From assembly GCA_025370055.1 (NCBI GenBank), contig CP073041.1, positions 2,728,001-2,792,000 of the forward strand: a stretch of 64,000 nucleotides of DNA, written 5' to 3'. Of this stretch, positions 29,575 through 37,181 are shown piece after piece. The notes under the pieces are model-generated. The model did no database searches. It saw only the letters and a list, made by a program, of their open reading frames with translations, and was not told the DNA's origin. The translations under genes were made by a program, and so were the position numbers. Every line of letters begins with the position of its first letter. Position 1 is the stretch's first letter. This DNA is from Woronichinia naegeliana WA131 (GTDB lineage Bacteria > Cyanobacteriota > Cyanobacteriia > Cyanobacteriales > Microcystaceae).

Positions 29575-29814
29575 AGCATTTAGACTCAACCTCAATGTCT
29601 GTACAAGGGAAGTATAAGGAAAGGATAGAAGATGAGGAAGACGAGCAGACAAAAGCCATAAAAATAAAATTTGGTTATTCCAGAGATAAACGACCAGACC
29701 TAAAACAGTTTATGTTAAATATGATATGTAGTGGAGATGGTGGTGTCCCTCTCTTTATGCAATTAGGAGATGGCAATGAATCGGATAAAAAGGTGTTTCC
29801 CCAGATAATCAAAC
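29575..29814 (+). pseudogene. 240-bp internal relic of an IS1634 transposase
   Basis: It encodes residues from KHLDSTSMSVQGKYKER to KVFPQIIK and matches the corresponding part of the intact copy at about 30332-30571 at every base I compared. On its left it is bounded by the 5' end of the group II intron and on its right by the left end of IS1634 copy 2. It is what remains of a third IS1634 copy. Confidence 0.9.
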
Positions 29815-31585
29815 CCACATTCCGCAGGTTGTCGAAGAGGAGCACTAGTTCACGCAAGCTAGTATCGGTACTTGTGCATTGATTTCGGGCAAGGATAAAA
29901 AATGTCAATAAAGTTCTAAAATGGAGTATTGTCTTAGATAGAATCAACAGTAAAAATGAATAACCTAAATATTAAAGACCTCGACCACTTAGGAATCGTA
30001 GCGGGAATTATAGATGAAATGGGTTTAGTAGAAATTATCGATGAGGAAGTGGGAACTCATCCTCAAGAAAAGCTCAGTGTAGGTACAATAGTAAAAGCAA
30101 TGATATTAAACTGCTTAGGATGTATCAATGCTCCGTTATATTTGTTGAGTGAGTTTTTTAAAGGAAAAGCATTAGAATACCTATTAGGAGAAGGAATAAA
30201 AGCAGAAGATTTAAATGATGACAAGCTAGGAAGGTCATTGGATAAGGTATTTGGAGTGGGGGTAAAAAACCGGTTCACGAAAATAGTCCTAAAAGCGGCA
30301 GCAATCTTTGGAATAGAACAAAAGTCAAAGCATTTAGACTCAACCTCAATGTCTGTACAAGGGAAGTATAAGGAAAGGATAGAAGATGAGGAAGACGAGC
30401 AGACAAAAGCCATAAAAATAAAATTTGGTTATTCCAGAGATAAACGACCAGACCTAAAACAGTTTATGTTAAATATGATATGTAGTGGAGATGGTGGTGT
30501 CCCTCTCTTTATGCAATTAGGAGATGGCAATGAATCGGATAAAAAGGTGTTTCCCCAGATAATCAAAGACTGTCAAGAAAGGTTGAATATGGAAGGTTTA
30601 TCGGTGATGGATGGAGCTTTTTATACGGCGGAAAATGTGGGCATGGCGAGGTCAATTCAATGGTTAAGTCGTGTCCCTCTGAAAGAAGCCACTGAGACTT
30701 TGGCAAATATATCAGAAGACCAATGGCAGCAGGGTGAACAGGACGGTTATCGTTGGCAAGTGAGGGCTTCGGAATATGGGGGTGAACAGCAACGATGGCT
30801 TGTGGTCGAAAGTGCTCAACGTCTCCAGTCCGATAATAAAGCTATAAGTCAAAAAATTGAGAAAGCCGATAAAGTTGTCAAAAAAGAATGGCAGAAACTT
30901 TGTGGACAGAATTTTGCTTGTGAGGCCGATGCTCTTACTGAGGCTCAACTCTGGCCAAAAACCTTGACTTATCATCAACTCAGTCAAGTTGAGGTTCAGA
31001 CTATTCCTTACTATGCCAAGGGAGGAAGACCGAAACAAGGGGCTACCCCTCTCGGTTTTCATTACCGCTTAACTGGGCAATTAAGCCTTGATTCCTCTTG
31101 CTTGGAAGCCGCATCTAAACGGGCTGGACGTTTTATTTTAGCTACTAATGTTCTTGATTCTCAGGTTTTGAGTCCCGACCAGATGTTGGCTGAATATAAG
31201 GCTCAACAAAACACCGAGCGCGGCTTTCGCTTTCTCAAAGACCCTTTCTTTTTTGCCTCTGCTCTTTTTCTCAAGAATCCTCAACGCATTATGGCTTTGA
31301 TGATGATTATGGTTGTCTCTTTATTGGTTTATACTTTGGCACAACGTCGCCTACGACAGGCTTTGGCTCTTGCCCATCAGACTATTCCTAATCAAAAGGG
31401 TAAACCGACCGCCATTCCCACTCTGCTTTGGGTCTTTCAGTCTTTTCTGTTTATCCGTTGGTTAGAGATTGACGGCATTCAAACTATCGTTAATTTGACC
31501 TCCAAACACAAACATATTCTTTCCTTTCTTGGCTCTTCATGTCAAAAGTACTACTTTGTCTCTTGACTTACCTGCGGAATGTGGG
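29815..31585 (+). mobile_element. IS1634-family element copy 2 (1771 bp, intact)
   Basis: The terminal inverted repeats are CCCACATTCCGCAGGT (29815-29830) and its complement (31570-31585). The flanking bases (TCAAA and CTAAA) are not clean duplications, so one side has probably been rearranged. Confidence 0.9.
29956..31566 (+). CDS. IS1634-family transposase, intact
   Basis: This 536-residue IS4-type DDE transposase has an N-terminal region MNNLNIKDLDHLGIVAGIIDE with helix-turn-helix character and the segment SKHLDSTSMSV with the first catalytic Asp. LSVMDGAFYTAENV carries the second Asp. The Y-(2)-R-(3)-E type C-terminal block is NTERGFRFLKDPFF. It is the undisturbed counterpart of the split gene at 18318-22584. 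Length is normal for IS1634. Because a full enzyme is made here, it could mobilise defective copies in trans. Confidence 0.92.
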   Translation: MNNLNIKDLDHLGIVAGIIDEMGLVEIIDEEVGTHPQEKLSVGTIVKAMILNCLGCINAPLYLLSEFFKGKALEYLLGEGIKAEDLNDDKLGRSLDKVFGVGVKNRFTKIVLKAAAIFGIEQKSKHLDSTSMSVQGKYKERIEDEEDEQTKAIKIKFGYSRDKRPDLKQFMLNMICSGDGGVPLFMQLGDGNESDKKVFPQIIKDCQERLNMEGLSVMDGAFYTAENVGMARSIQWLSRVPLKEATETLANISEDQWQQGEQDGYRWQVRASEYGGEQQRWLVVESAQRLQSDNKAISQKIEKADKVVKKEWQKLCGQNFACEADALTEAQLWPKTLTYHQLSQVEVQTIPYYAKGGRPKQGATPLGFHYRLTGQLSLDSSCLEAASKRAGRFILATNVLDSQVLSPDQMLAEYKAQQNTERGFRFLKDPFFFASALFLKNPQRIMALMMIMVVSLLVYTLAQRRLRQALALAHQTIPNQKGKPTAIPTLLWVFQSFLFIRWLEIDGIQTIVNLTSKHKHILSFLGSSCQKYYFVS

Positions 31586-31895
31586 CTAAAAGTAGTCGGA
31601 TACGTTGGTAGGACTCATCTAAAAGCTGTAAAACGGTGTGAAACAAGAAAGCCAGTAAATTTAAGGTGAGCAAAAAGGTAGCAAGATGGTGGTCACCATG
31701 TCCAAAATTGTGTTCTAGATGGTAGCCCTGAGTCTTAAGAGTATTATGGTTCTCATTTTCGGTTTTCCAACGAGAGCGAGCGACACTGACTAACTCAACA
31801 ATGTTATCGGCTTGGGGAAAAAGGTCGGTAATCCAATCGTTGTGAAAGAGAACCTGACCGTCAGAACGGCGAGTAACAGTGACCTCAAACCAATG

Positions 31896-33285
31896 GGGTG
31901 CGACCTTTAGTTGATAAAAGCTGTTGTAATCAGGGTTCTACAGGGAACCCATATTGATCAAGTTTTGCCCAAAATTGACTCCATCGTTCCTTCGTCAATA
32001 CCAAAGCTCGTAGGCTCAAAATAATTCCTGCTCCTTTTTCCTTCCATCGCATCCCTGAACAACATAATCGTTGTTTGACCAACGTCTTACAAGCTGCTTC
32101 CATAACACCTGAACCAATCGGATACTTTTTCTCTATGTATTCAGCATAATCCATTTGATGCTGATGATTCTCGTAATAAGTAATCGCCGCTTGTAGTTTC
32201 TCGGTAAGATTCTTAGAATGACTTTTTTCTTCTTTGACTTCTTTCATCAGATTTAGCAGTTCTCCTGCTTTTCCTTTTTCATGCTTGAGTTCTCGACAAT
32301 TTTCAGTCAACCATTCTTTTTGTTTTGACACGGTATTCGGATGCAACGCTTCTGCCAAGGCACCTAAGTAACCAGAGGCATGATAGAAATCTAATATCTG
32401 TTCTTCCGTTTGCTTTTCTAAAAACTTCCAATTTGATTCTGCCCCGTCTGCTATCCCGACCAATGTTGCCTCTGGATAACGGTTTTTCGCTCGCTCAATT
32501 TCTCTTTCTAATCTTTCTAGAAAACTCTTTTTTCCATACTCTGGTGCCGCACCTAGATAGATTGTATGTTGACGTTCGCCTTCACTATCGTATAGGGAAA
32601 CGGTTCCCACCATTGCTTCACGGTAGCCATCCTCACACATCAGCATACAGGTTCCATCTAATCCTATTCCCACTGTTGCAATTTGGCTATCCTCCTTGGG
32701 CGGGGCATAACTCCACGCTTCTTCTTTTGCCTGTACCACACTTCCTACTGCTTCACTCAATCTTTGGATATAGGATAGCGCTACTTTTCTACCATGATTT
32801 TCTAATAAATCATTTTTCACCTCTTTGCCTGCCATCCCTGACATTTTTGAGGATACCTGTTTTGCCAATAATGGCGTTGATGTTATGATTATCCTTGCTT
32901 CTCTTTCTAAGGGGCAATACGTTTTTCCTCAAAGGTGAACGCTGATATACATGACGATTCACTATAACCTCACCATAAGGTGTTTGATATTCTTTCGGTT
33001 GCTCTCCCTTACTCTTCCAGATTTCTTCACCGATTTTTAAGGGTGAACCATCTGTATCTAAATATTTCAAGGCTTCTTTGCTGGCGATGCAACCTACTTC
33101 GTTTAAGCCTTTTTGAATATTTATTTCTGTATCCAACATTGAACGACTGAGTTCTAATGTTAGTTCTATTTTTATCTTTGAACCCTCTACATTAATTAGT
33201 TTTGCTGTCATCATTATTTCCTCTTTGTCACTTTTCATCCCATGTTAACACTTTTCTTTTCCTTCATCAACTAAAGGTCACACCC
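31896..33285 (-). mobile_element. ISKra4-type element copy D (1390 bp), 8-bp target duplication
   Basis: The ends are the same as in copies A and C. The duplication AACCAATG lies at 31888-31895 and 33286-33293, inside the ISNCY-like transposase gene. Confidence 0.93.
31930..33238 (-). CDS. ISKra4-family transposase (copy D), two overlapping frames
   Basis: Frame one is 33238-32810 and frame two is 32868-31930. It differs from copy A by a few residues: Ile for Thr near the N-terminus, GERQHTIYLG and GSGVMEAACK. The shared +1/-2 frame change is present. The Thr-to-Met change lies in the conserved GSGVTEAACK motif and may weaken this copy. Confidence 0.82.
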
Positions 33286-33545
33286 AACCAATGAGTATTG
33301 AGGGCGGCGGAACCATCTCTTAGGGGCAAGTGATAAGTCCAACGATAATGATAGTCATGCCAATCTCGACCATGACGACGACGCTCATGGAAAGAGTAAA
33401 CTTCCCCAATCTTCTCGGCATAGTCCAAAAACTCATAGAGAGTAGGGTGAGATTCAGGCAAACAGACAAAGAGATAGTGAAAGTGGTTTTGAAGAGCCTC
33501 TTCGCACATCGGTTGACGACTATAGAGGTCATCCCCCAATCATAG

Positions 33546-33828
33546 TAACGCTAAACGGGTCAAAGAATTCTCGATGTCTGTGGAGCCAGCAATTCTCAGT
33601 TTTAGACACAGCAAGCCTTTTAGGGATTTAAAGAACATTTAAAAGGGGTTTTTGGGGCAATCCTAGGTGTACTATTGTGCCTAAAAGCTTGAAGACTCGT
33701 AAAATGAACTTGTTAATCCCGTTGAATTTTCCCCCGTATTACGCGAACTAAAACCTGAAACCCTTGCTACAGCGCAAATTTAGAATTGCTGTACAACAGA
33801 GCAGCAAATTGCCTTAAGGGCAAAAATA
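33546..33828. other. Gap between transposase relic and IS630 transposase 3
   Basis: I see no complete gene. A short frame (about 33710-33780) reads VNPVEFSPVLRELKPETLATAQI and then stops; it may be a broken N-terminus of the transposase that follows. Confidence 0.4.
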
Positions 33829-34974
33829 GTGCTTCTGGCAGATGAGGGAGAAAATAATCGAGAAATTGCTAGAAAATTAAAAATCAGCCGAAAAATGGCA
33901 AGTCAATGGAGAGAAAGATGGATAGCAGGACAGAAAAGTGAAATAGAAATAACAGAAAGAATCAAAGATGCTGAACGTAGTGGAGCACCCGCCAAGTTTA
34001 AACGCGAACAAATCTTGAAGTTGTTCAAATTAGCCTGTGATGACCCAAAGAATTATGAGCGTCCGATAAGTCACTGGACAGGACGAGAATTAGCCGAGGA
34101 ATTAGTAAAGCAAGGAATAGTGGAAAGTATATCTCCTCGACAGGTAGGAAGATTATGGGAAGAAGCAGATATTAAACCCCATCAGTCAGGATACTGGCTG
34201 AATCCCCCCCCTGACCCAAATTTTGGGGAAAAAGTGAATGATATCTGCCAAGCCTATGAGAGTGCAATTTTAGGAGAGGAAAAGGGAGAAAAGACTATTT
34301 CTCTAGATGAAATGACGGGAATTCAAGCATTAGAGCGGAAAGCACCAGACCTTCCGATGTCTCAGGGGAAGATTCAAGGTCGAGAATTTGAATATATTCG
34401 TCACGGCACTCAAACGTTAATAGCCAGTTTTGATGTGGCCAAGGGTCAAGTAATCTGCTCTACAGTCGGAAATACTCGCACAGAGGCAGACTATTTAAGC
34501 CATATCCAAAAAACCATTGCCACCAGCCCTGATGTAGCAAAATGGTACTTGAGCATGGATTGCCTAAATACCCATCAGTCAGAATCTTTGGTTCGCTATG
34601 TAGCAGAATTTGAGGGACTTAATCTTGAATTAGGAGAGAAGGGCAAGAGTGGCATCCTTCAATCAATGGCGAGTAGAGCAACTTTTCTCAGTGACCCCAA
34701 TCATCGAATTGTTTTTCACTTCACACCGAAGCATTGTTCATGGCTCAATCAAATTGAGATTTGGTTTGGTATTTTAATGCGTAAGTTACTGAAACGAGGA
34801 AATTTTCTCAGTCAAGATGATTTAAGAACGCAAATTCTTGAATTCATCGACTATTTTAACCGCACTATGGCGCATTGGTGTCAACTTAAGCCAAAAGCCT
34901 TACTAAATAAGGATCGTAGGATGGATTATGCGATGCTAATCCATCATCAATCAACGATTAATCAAGCGTTATAG
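33829..34974 (+). CDS. IS630-family transposase 3
   Basis: The N-terminal helix-turn-helix is [21 protein letters not shown]. The DDE core is [36 protein letters not shown] and [18 protein letters not shown]. The frame starts at GTG 33829, but in-frame codons [13 protein letters not shown] upstream (after the TAG at 33781-33783) look like genuine family sequence without an ATG. The 5' end may therefore be mutated. The C-terminus [17 protein letters not shown] is complete. It is a separate IS630 branch from the other two. The ends of the element were not found. Confidence 0.85.
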   Translation: MLLADEGENNREIARKLKISRKMASQWRERWIAGQKSEIEITERIKDAERSGAPAKFKREQILKLFKLACDDPKNYERPISHWTGRELAEELVKQGIVESISPRQVGRLWEEADIKPHQSGYWLNPPPDPNFGEKVNDICQAYESAILGEEKGEKTISLDEMTGIQALERKAPDLPMSQGKIQGREFEYIRHGTQTLIASFDVAKGQVICSTVGNTRTEADYLSHIQKTIATSPDVAKWYLSMDCLNTHQSESLVRYVAEFEGLNLELGEKGKSGILQSMASRATFLSDPNHRIVFHFTPKHCSWLNQIEIWFGILMRKLLKRGNFLSQDDLRTQILEFIDYFNRTMAHWCQLKPKALLNKDRRMDYAMLIHHQSTINQAL

Positions 34975-35173
34975 TTTCTAATCCTCCGAAATAAGGCTCA
35001 ACGGCTCGTCATCAAACGGTTCCAAAGCCTTAATTAGCAAGAGTTACACGTTAAGTTGACACGGATGACTATGGCGAAGCCCTTTCGATGGACGTATCGG
35101 GGGAAGGTTTTGGCTGCTTAAATTTTATAGCACCCAAACTTACGCCTTGGACTACTAGGGCTTTTATTAGCAA
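34975..35173. other. Gap downstream of IS630 transposase 3
   Basis: I see no gene, and only short broken frames are present. Confidence 0.4.
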
Positions 35174-35214
35174 TTATAACTGTTTTAGCTTATAGCCAAG
35201 ATGAGGGTGATCGC
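35174..35214. repeat. Imperfect direct repeat, downstream of relE
   Basis: This 41-bp stretch contains TTTTAGCTTATAGCCAAGATG and ends in GATCGC. A similar 43-bp stretch lies at 35802-35844, upstream of the antitoxin gene. The two therefore bracket the relE/phd pair. Confidence 0.6.
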
Positions 35215-35257
35215 CGATCAGTATGTCTCTGTTTCAAACGCGATCGCTCTTAATTAT

Positions 35258-35530
35258 CTATAAAATTGTTCTCTTGAGTTGTTTGTAGATTTCATCATCA
35301 TTTCGTTTGTCAATCAGTAAGATTTCTAGGGTTTGCTCCTCAACGCGATAAACAATCCGATATTCCCCCACATCTGCTCTGTGGTAAGGGTAGCCTTTCA
35401 ACTTGAGAGAATCTTGAGGATACGGATTTGCCCTCATTTCATTGATTTTTGTTGCTACTTGTTTAGCGTGTTTATCTGGCAGTTTTTTCAAGCGTTTAGT
35501 TGCTTGTCGAGATAGATTGATCTTAAGCAT
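35258..35530 (-). CDS. RelE/ParE family toxin
   Basis: This 90-residue protein has the RelE fold pattern. It has the N-terminal strand INLSRQATKRLKKLP, a helix with KHAKQVATKINEMRANP, then LKGYPYHRADVGEYRIVYRV and a C-terminal ILLIDKRNDDEIYKQL. The segment DVGEYRIVYRV with Arg and Tyr is typical of mRNA-cutting RelE toxins. It overlaps the upstream Phd-type antitoxin gene by 8 bp, the usual tight coupling. The likely action is translation-dependent mRNA cleavage; a gyrase-directed ParE activity cannot be excluded. Confidence 0.9.
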   Translation of the reverse strand: MLKINLSRQATKRLKKLPDKHAKQVATKINEMRANPYPQDSLKLKGYPYHRADVGEYRIVYRVEEQTLEILLIDKRNDDEIYKQLKRTIL

Positions 35531-35771
35531 TTAAAATTTCTGATAGTAAAGTTTCACTTTCTACAGTTCCGATGAAACCTTCCTGATGAGCATTTTCTGC
35601 TTTTAAGGCCAAAAGTTGATTTTCTAAATCTGAAAATCTCTCAAATTCTTCGATTGACAAGACAACGGCGACACTACGTCCTTTTTTGGCGATCTGGACT
35701 GGCTCTCTACGGGCTAAGTCTAACATTTCACCAAAGCGATTTTTGGCTTCTGATGCTCCCAATGTTTTCAT
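35523..35771 (-). CDS. Phd/YefM family antitoxin
   Basis: This 82-residue protein has the Phd N-terminal domain: TLGASEAKNRFGEMLDLARREPVQIAKKGR, then VAVVLSIEEFERF. That domain dimerises and binds operator DNA. The acidic C-terminal half would wrap the RelE toxin encoded next. The antitoxin gene comes first, as usual. The sequence upstream (35802-35844) has a TAGC-rich imperfect palindrome that could be the operator. Confidence 0.9.
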   Translation of the reverse strand: MKTLGASEAKNRFGEMLDLARREPVQIAKKGRSVAVVLSIEEFERFSDLENQLLALKAENAHQEGFIGTVESETLLSEILNA

Positions 35772-35801
35772 AATTATCAGTCCTAAAAAGTTTATGGGCT
35801 A

Positions 35802-35844
35802 TTATGACCATTTTAGCTATTATAGCCAAAATGAAGGCGATCGC
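35802..35844. repeat. Imperfect direct repeat, upstream of phd; possible operator
   Basis: This is the partner of the repeat at 35174-35214. It contains TTTTAGCTATTATAGCC and GCGATCGC. It lies 31 bp before the antitoxin start codon, so it may double as the promoter/operator. Confidence 0.5.
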
Positions 35845-35945
35845 TCTTTATCATCTGCAAAGCCGTTTCCAGCAAAAACTATCTATTTCAGCCAAATGTG
35901 TGATACTGAAAAAGGTTAGTTCAATCTGGCATACCTTGATTCTTC

Positions 35946-36224
35946 ATGCAATTTGAGTGGGATGAAGCGAAAAATATTGAAAACATTCGTAAACATGAGA
36001 TTGATTTTGCTGATGTTCCCACGATGTTTGACGGAAAAATGCTGATTGAGCTAGATGATCGTTTTGACTATGGCGAAGATCGCTGGTTTGGAATCGGTTT
36101 TCTCGGTTCTGGAATAGCAGTAGTAGTCTGGACAGAACGTCAACAGAATGTCTTCCGAATCATTTCAGCACGAAGAGCCAACCGTCATGAGCAGAAACGA
36201 TTTGAACAGTACCTCTCGTACTAA
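35946..36224 (+). CDS. brnT: BrnT family ribonuclease toxin, second copy
   Basis: This 92-residue protein has the BrnT pattern: FEWDEAKNIENIRKHEIDFAD, then a DRWFGIG segment, and FRIISARRANRHEQKRFEQY at the C-terminus. It belongs to a different branch from the toxin at 4051-4323, as the middle segments share little. The partner gene starts inside its 3' end and overlaps by 38 bp. Confidence 0.9.
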   Translation: MQFEWDEAKNIENIRKHEIDFADVPTMFDGKMLIELDDRFDYGEDRWFGIGFLGSGIAVVVWTERQQNVFRIISARRANRHEQKRFEQYLSY

Positions 36225-36465
36225 TTGGACTGCATTGGAGTCAAGGTCAGAAGAGAATATTGACTACTCGGATATTCCACCTCTGACAGATGATTTTTTT
36301 GAACGAGCTACTTTATGTATCCCAGCAGAGCAAGCGCAGGACTTGGTTCAGCTTGATCCAGATGTGAAGCAATGGTTTCAGGCTCAAGGAGAACAGTATA
36401 AAACTTTAATAAACAGTGTTCTACGCCAATACATAGAAAGCATCCAAACTCAGCGACGAGCATGA
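36187..36465 (+). CDS. brnA: BrnA family antitoxin, second copy
   Basis: I chose the ATG at 36187 (MSRNDLNSTSRTNW). The longer frame from 36148 would overlap brnT by 77 bp. The protein of about 92 residues has an N-terminal toxin-wrapping part (YSDIPPLTDDFFERATL) and a C-terminal ribbon-helix-helix-like part (DVKQWFQAQGEQYKTLINSVLRQYI). It neutralises the BrnT encoded just upstream and probably represses the pair. A MITE-like repeat begins 3 bp after its stop codon. Confidence 0.88.
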   Translation: MSRNDLNSTSRTNWTALESRSEENIDYSDIPPLTDDFFERATLCIPAEQAQDLVQLDPDVKQWFQAQGEQYKTLINSVLRQYIESIQTQRRA

Positions 36466-36467
36466 TT

Positions 36468-36557
36468 GGTAATGTTGCAAACCTGTGGATTGATTTTTTG
36501 AATTGTAGTGAATTAAGCTATCAGGGAATGACTTATCTACAGATTTAGAACACTACC
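36468..36557 (-). repeat. 90-bp MITE-like repeat, copy 1
   Basis: The unit starts GGTAATGTTGCAAACCTGTG and ends in the complement of GGTAGTGTTCTAAATCTGTA, which is an imperfect terminal inverted repeat of about 28 bp. It is identical over 90 bp to the copy at 36954-37043, and a diverged copy lies at 22962-23051. No target duplication is seen. Confidence 0.75.
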
Positions 36558-36953
36558 TCCTAGAACATCAAAGACAACTGCATAGTCGCAACGGTAGGGA
36601 TAATCTTCAAACTCTATTCGGTGCCATCAAAATACCTAGTGACAATCAAATCCGCAATATCCTGGATAAAATCAAAGCCAATTCGTTATTTGTGGTGTTT
36701 AGTGACATTTATCAACTACTAAAGACCAGAGGAATATTGACTCGGTATGAGGTGTTAGACAAGCAATTACTAATTCCGCTAGATGACACAGAGTATTTCT
36801 CCTCCCAAAATATCCACTGTGAGCAATGTTCCCATCGAACCCATAAAAACGGGACAGTGACTTACTTTCATTCGGCAATTTTACCTGTAATTGTCTCACC
36901 TCAGCAAAAAGCGGTGATTAGTCTTGACCCTGAATTTATTACTCCTCAAGATG
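36558..36953 (+). pseudogene. N-terminal fragment of an ISNCY-like transposase
   Basis: The open frame reads LEHQRQLHSRNGRDNLQTLFG, IPSDNQIRNILDKI, RYEVLDKQLLIPLDDTEYF and CEQCSHRTHKNGTVTYFH, ending PEFITPQDG. The LIPLD-x-TEYF region should carry the first catalytic Asp. The fragment is cut at both ends exactly by the 90-bp MITE-like repeats. It looks like the N-terminal counterpart of the C-terminal fragment at 31586-33545, but in the other orientation. Confidence 0.75.
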
Positions 36954-37043
36954 GGTAATGTTGCAAACCTGTGGATTGATTTTTTGAATTGTAGTGAATT
37001 AAGCTATCAGGGAATGACTTATCTACAGATTTAGAACACTACC
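36954..37043 (-). repeat. 90-bp MITE-like repeat, copy 2
   Basis: It is identical to copy 1 and in the same orientation. Together they bracket the transposase fragment 36558-36953. Confidence 0.75.
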
Positions 37044-37081
37044 AAACGTTTAAAGTAGCTGGTTGCAATTAAATATAAAAC

Positions 37082-37128
37082 GTGGGATGGGCATCCTGCC
37101 CGTCCACAGGCTAGAAGCCTGTTCCACC
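37082..37128. repeat. REP-like double hairpin
   Basis: GGGCA-TCC-TGCCC (37089-37101) and ACAGGCT-AGA-AGCCTGT (37106-37122) are two perfect hairpins inside an outer GTGGGA/TTCCAC pair. Such bipartite palindromes are common between cyanobacterial genes. It lies just after the 3' end of the murT-like gene (on the other strand). Confidence 0.65.
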
Positions 37129-37181
37129 ATCTAACAATTAATTCAGCCCACTTACTTAATTGAGATGCAAAAGGTGATTCT

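Larger units (their letters stand above)
31586..33545 (-). pseudogene. DDE transposase C-terminal part (ISNCY-like), interrupted by copy D
   Basis: From about 33540 the frame reads GDDLYSRQPMCEEALQNHFH, then HERRRHGRDWHDYHYRWTYHL to ALNTHW. After removal of ISKra4-type copy D it continues FEVTVTRRSDGQVLFHNDWI, ARSRWKTENENHNTLK and GYHLEHNFGHGDHHLA. It is cut at 31586 by the right end of IS1634 copy 2. The C-terminal Glu in KTENE would be catalytic. I know such proteins as unclassified or ISNCY-type transposases; the family name is uncertain. The 5' part is missing here, but a fragment of a similar gene lies at 36558-36953. Confidence 0.75.

Noticed and set aside
32325-32888. 187-codon frame on the plus strand
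   Set aside because: It is antisense to ISKra4-type copy D. The same region in copies A and C breaks into shorter pieces, so the frame is not conserved.
33267-33539. 90-codon minus-strand frame as a separate small protein
   Set aside because: It is the part of the ISNCY-like transposase left of copy D; its last residues come from the inserted element.
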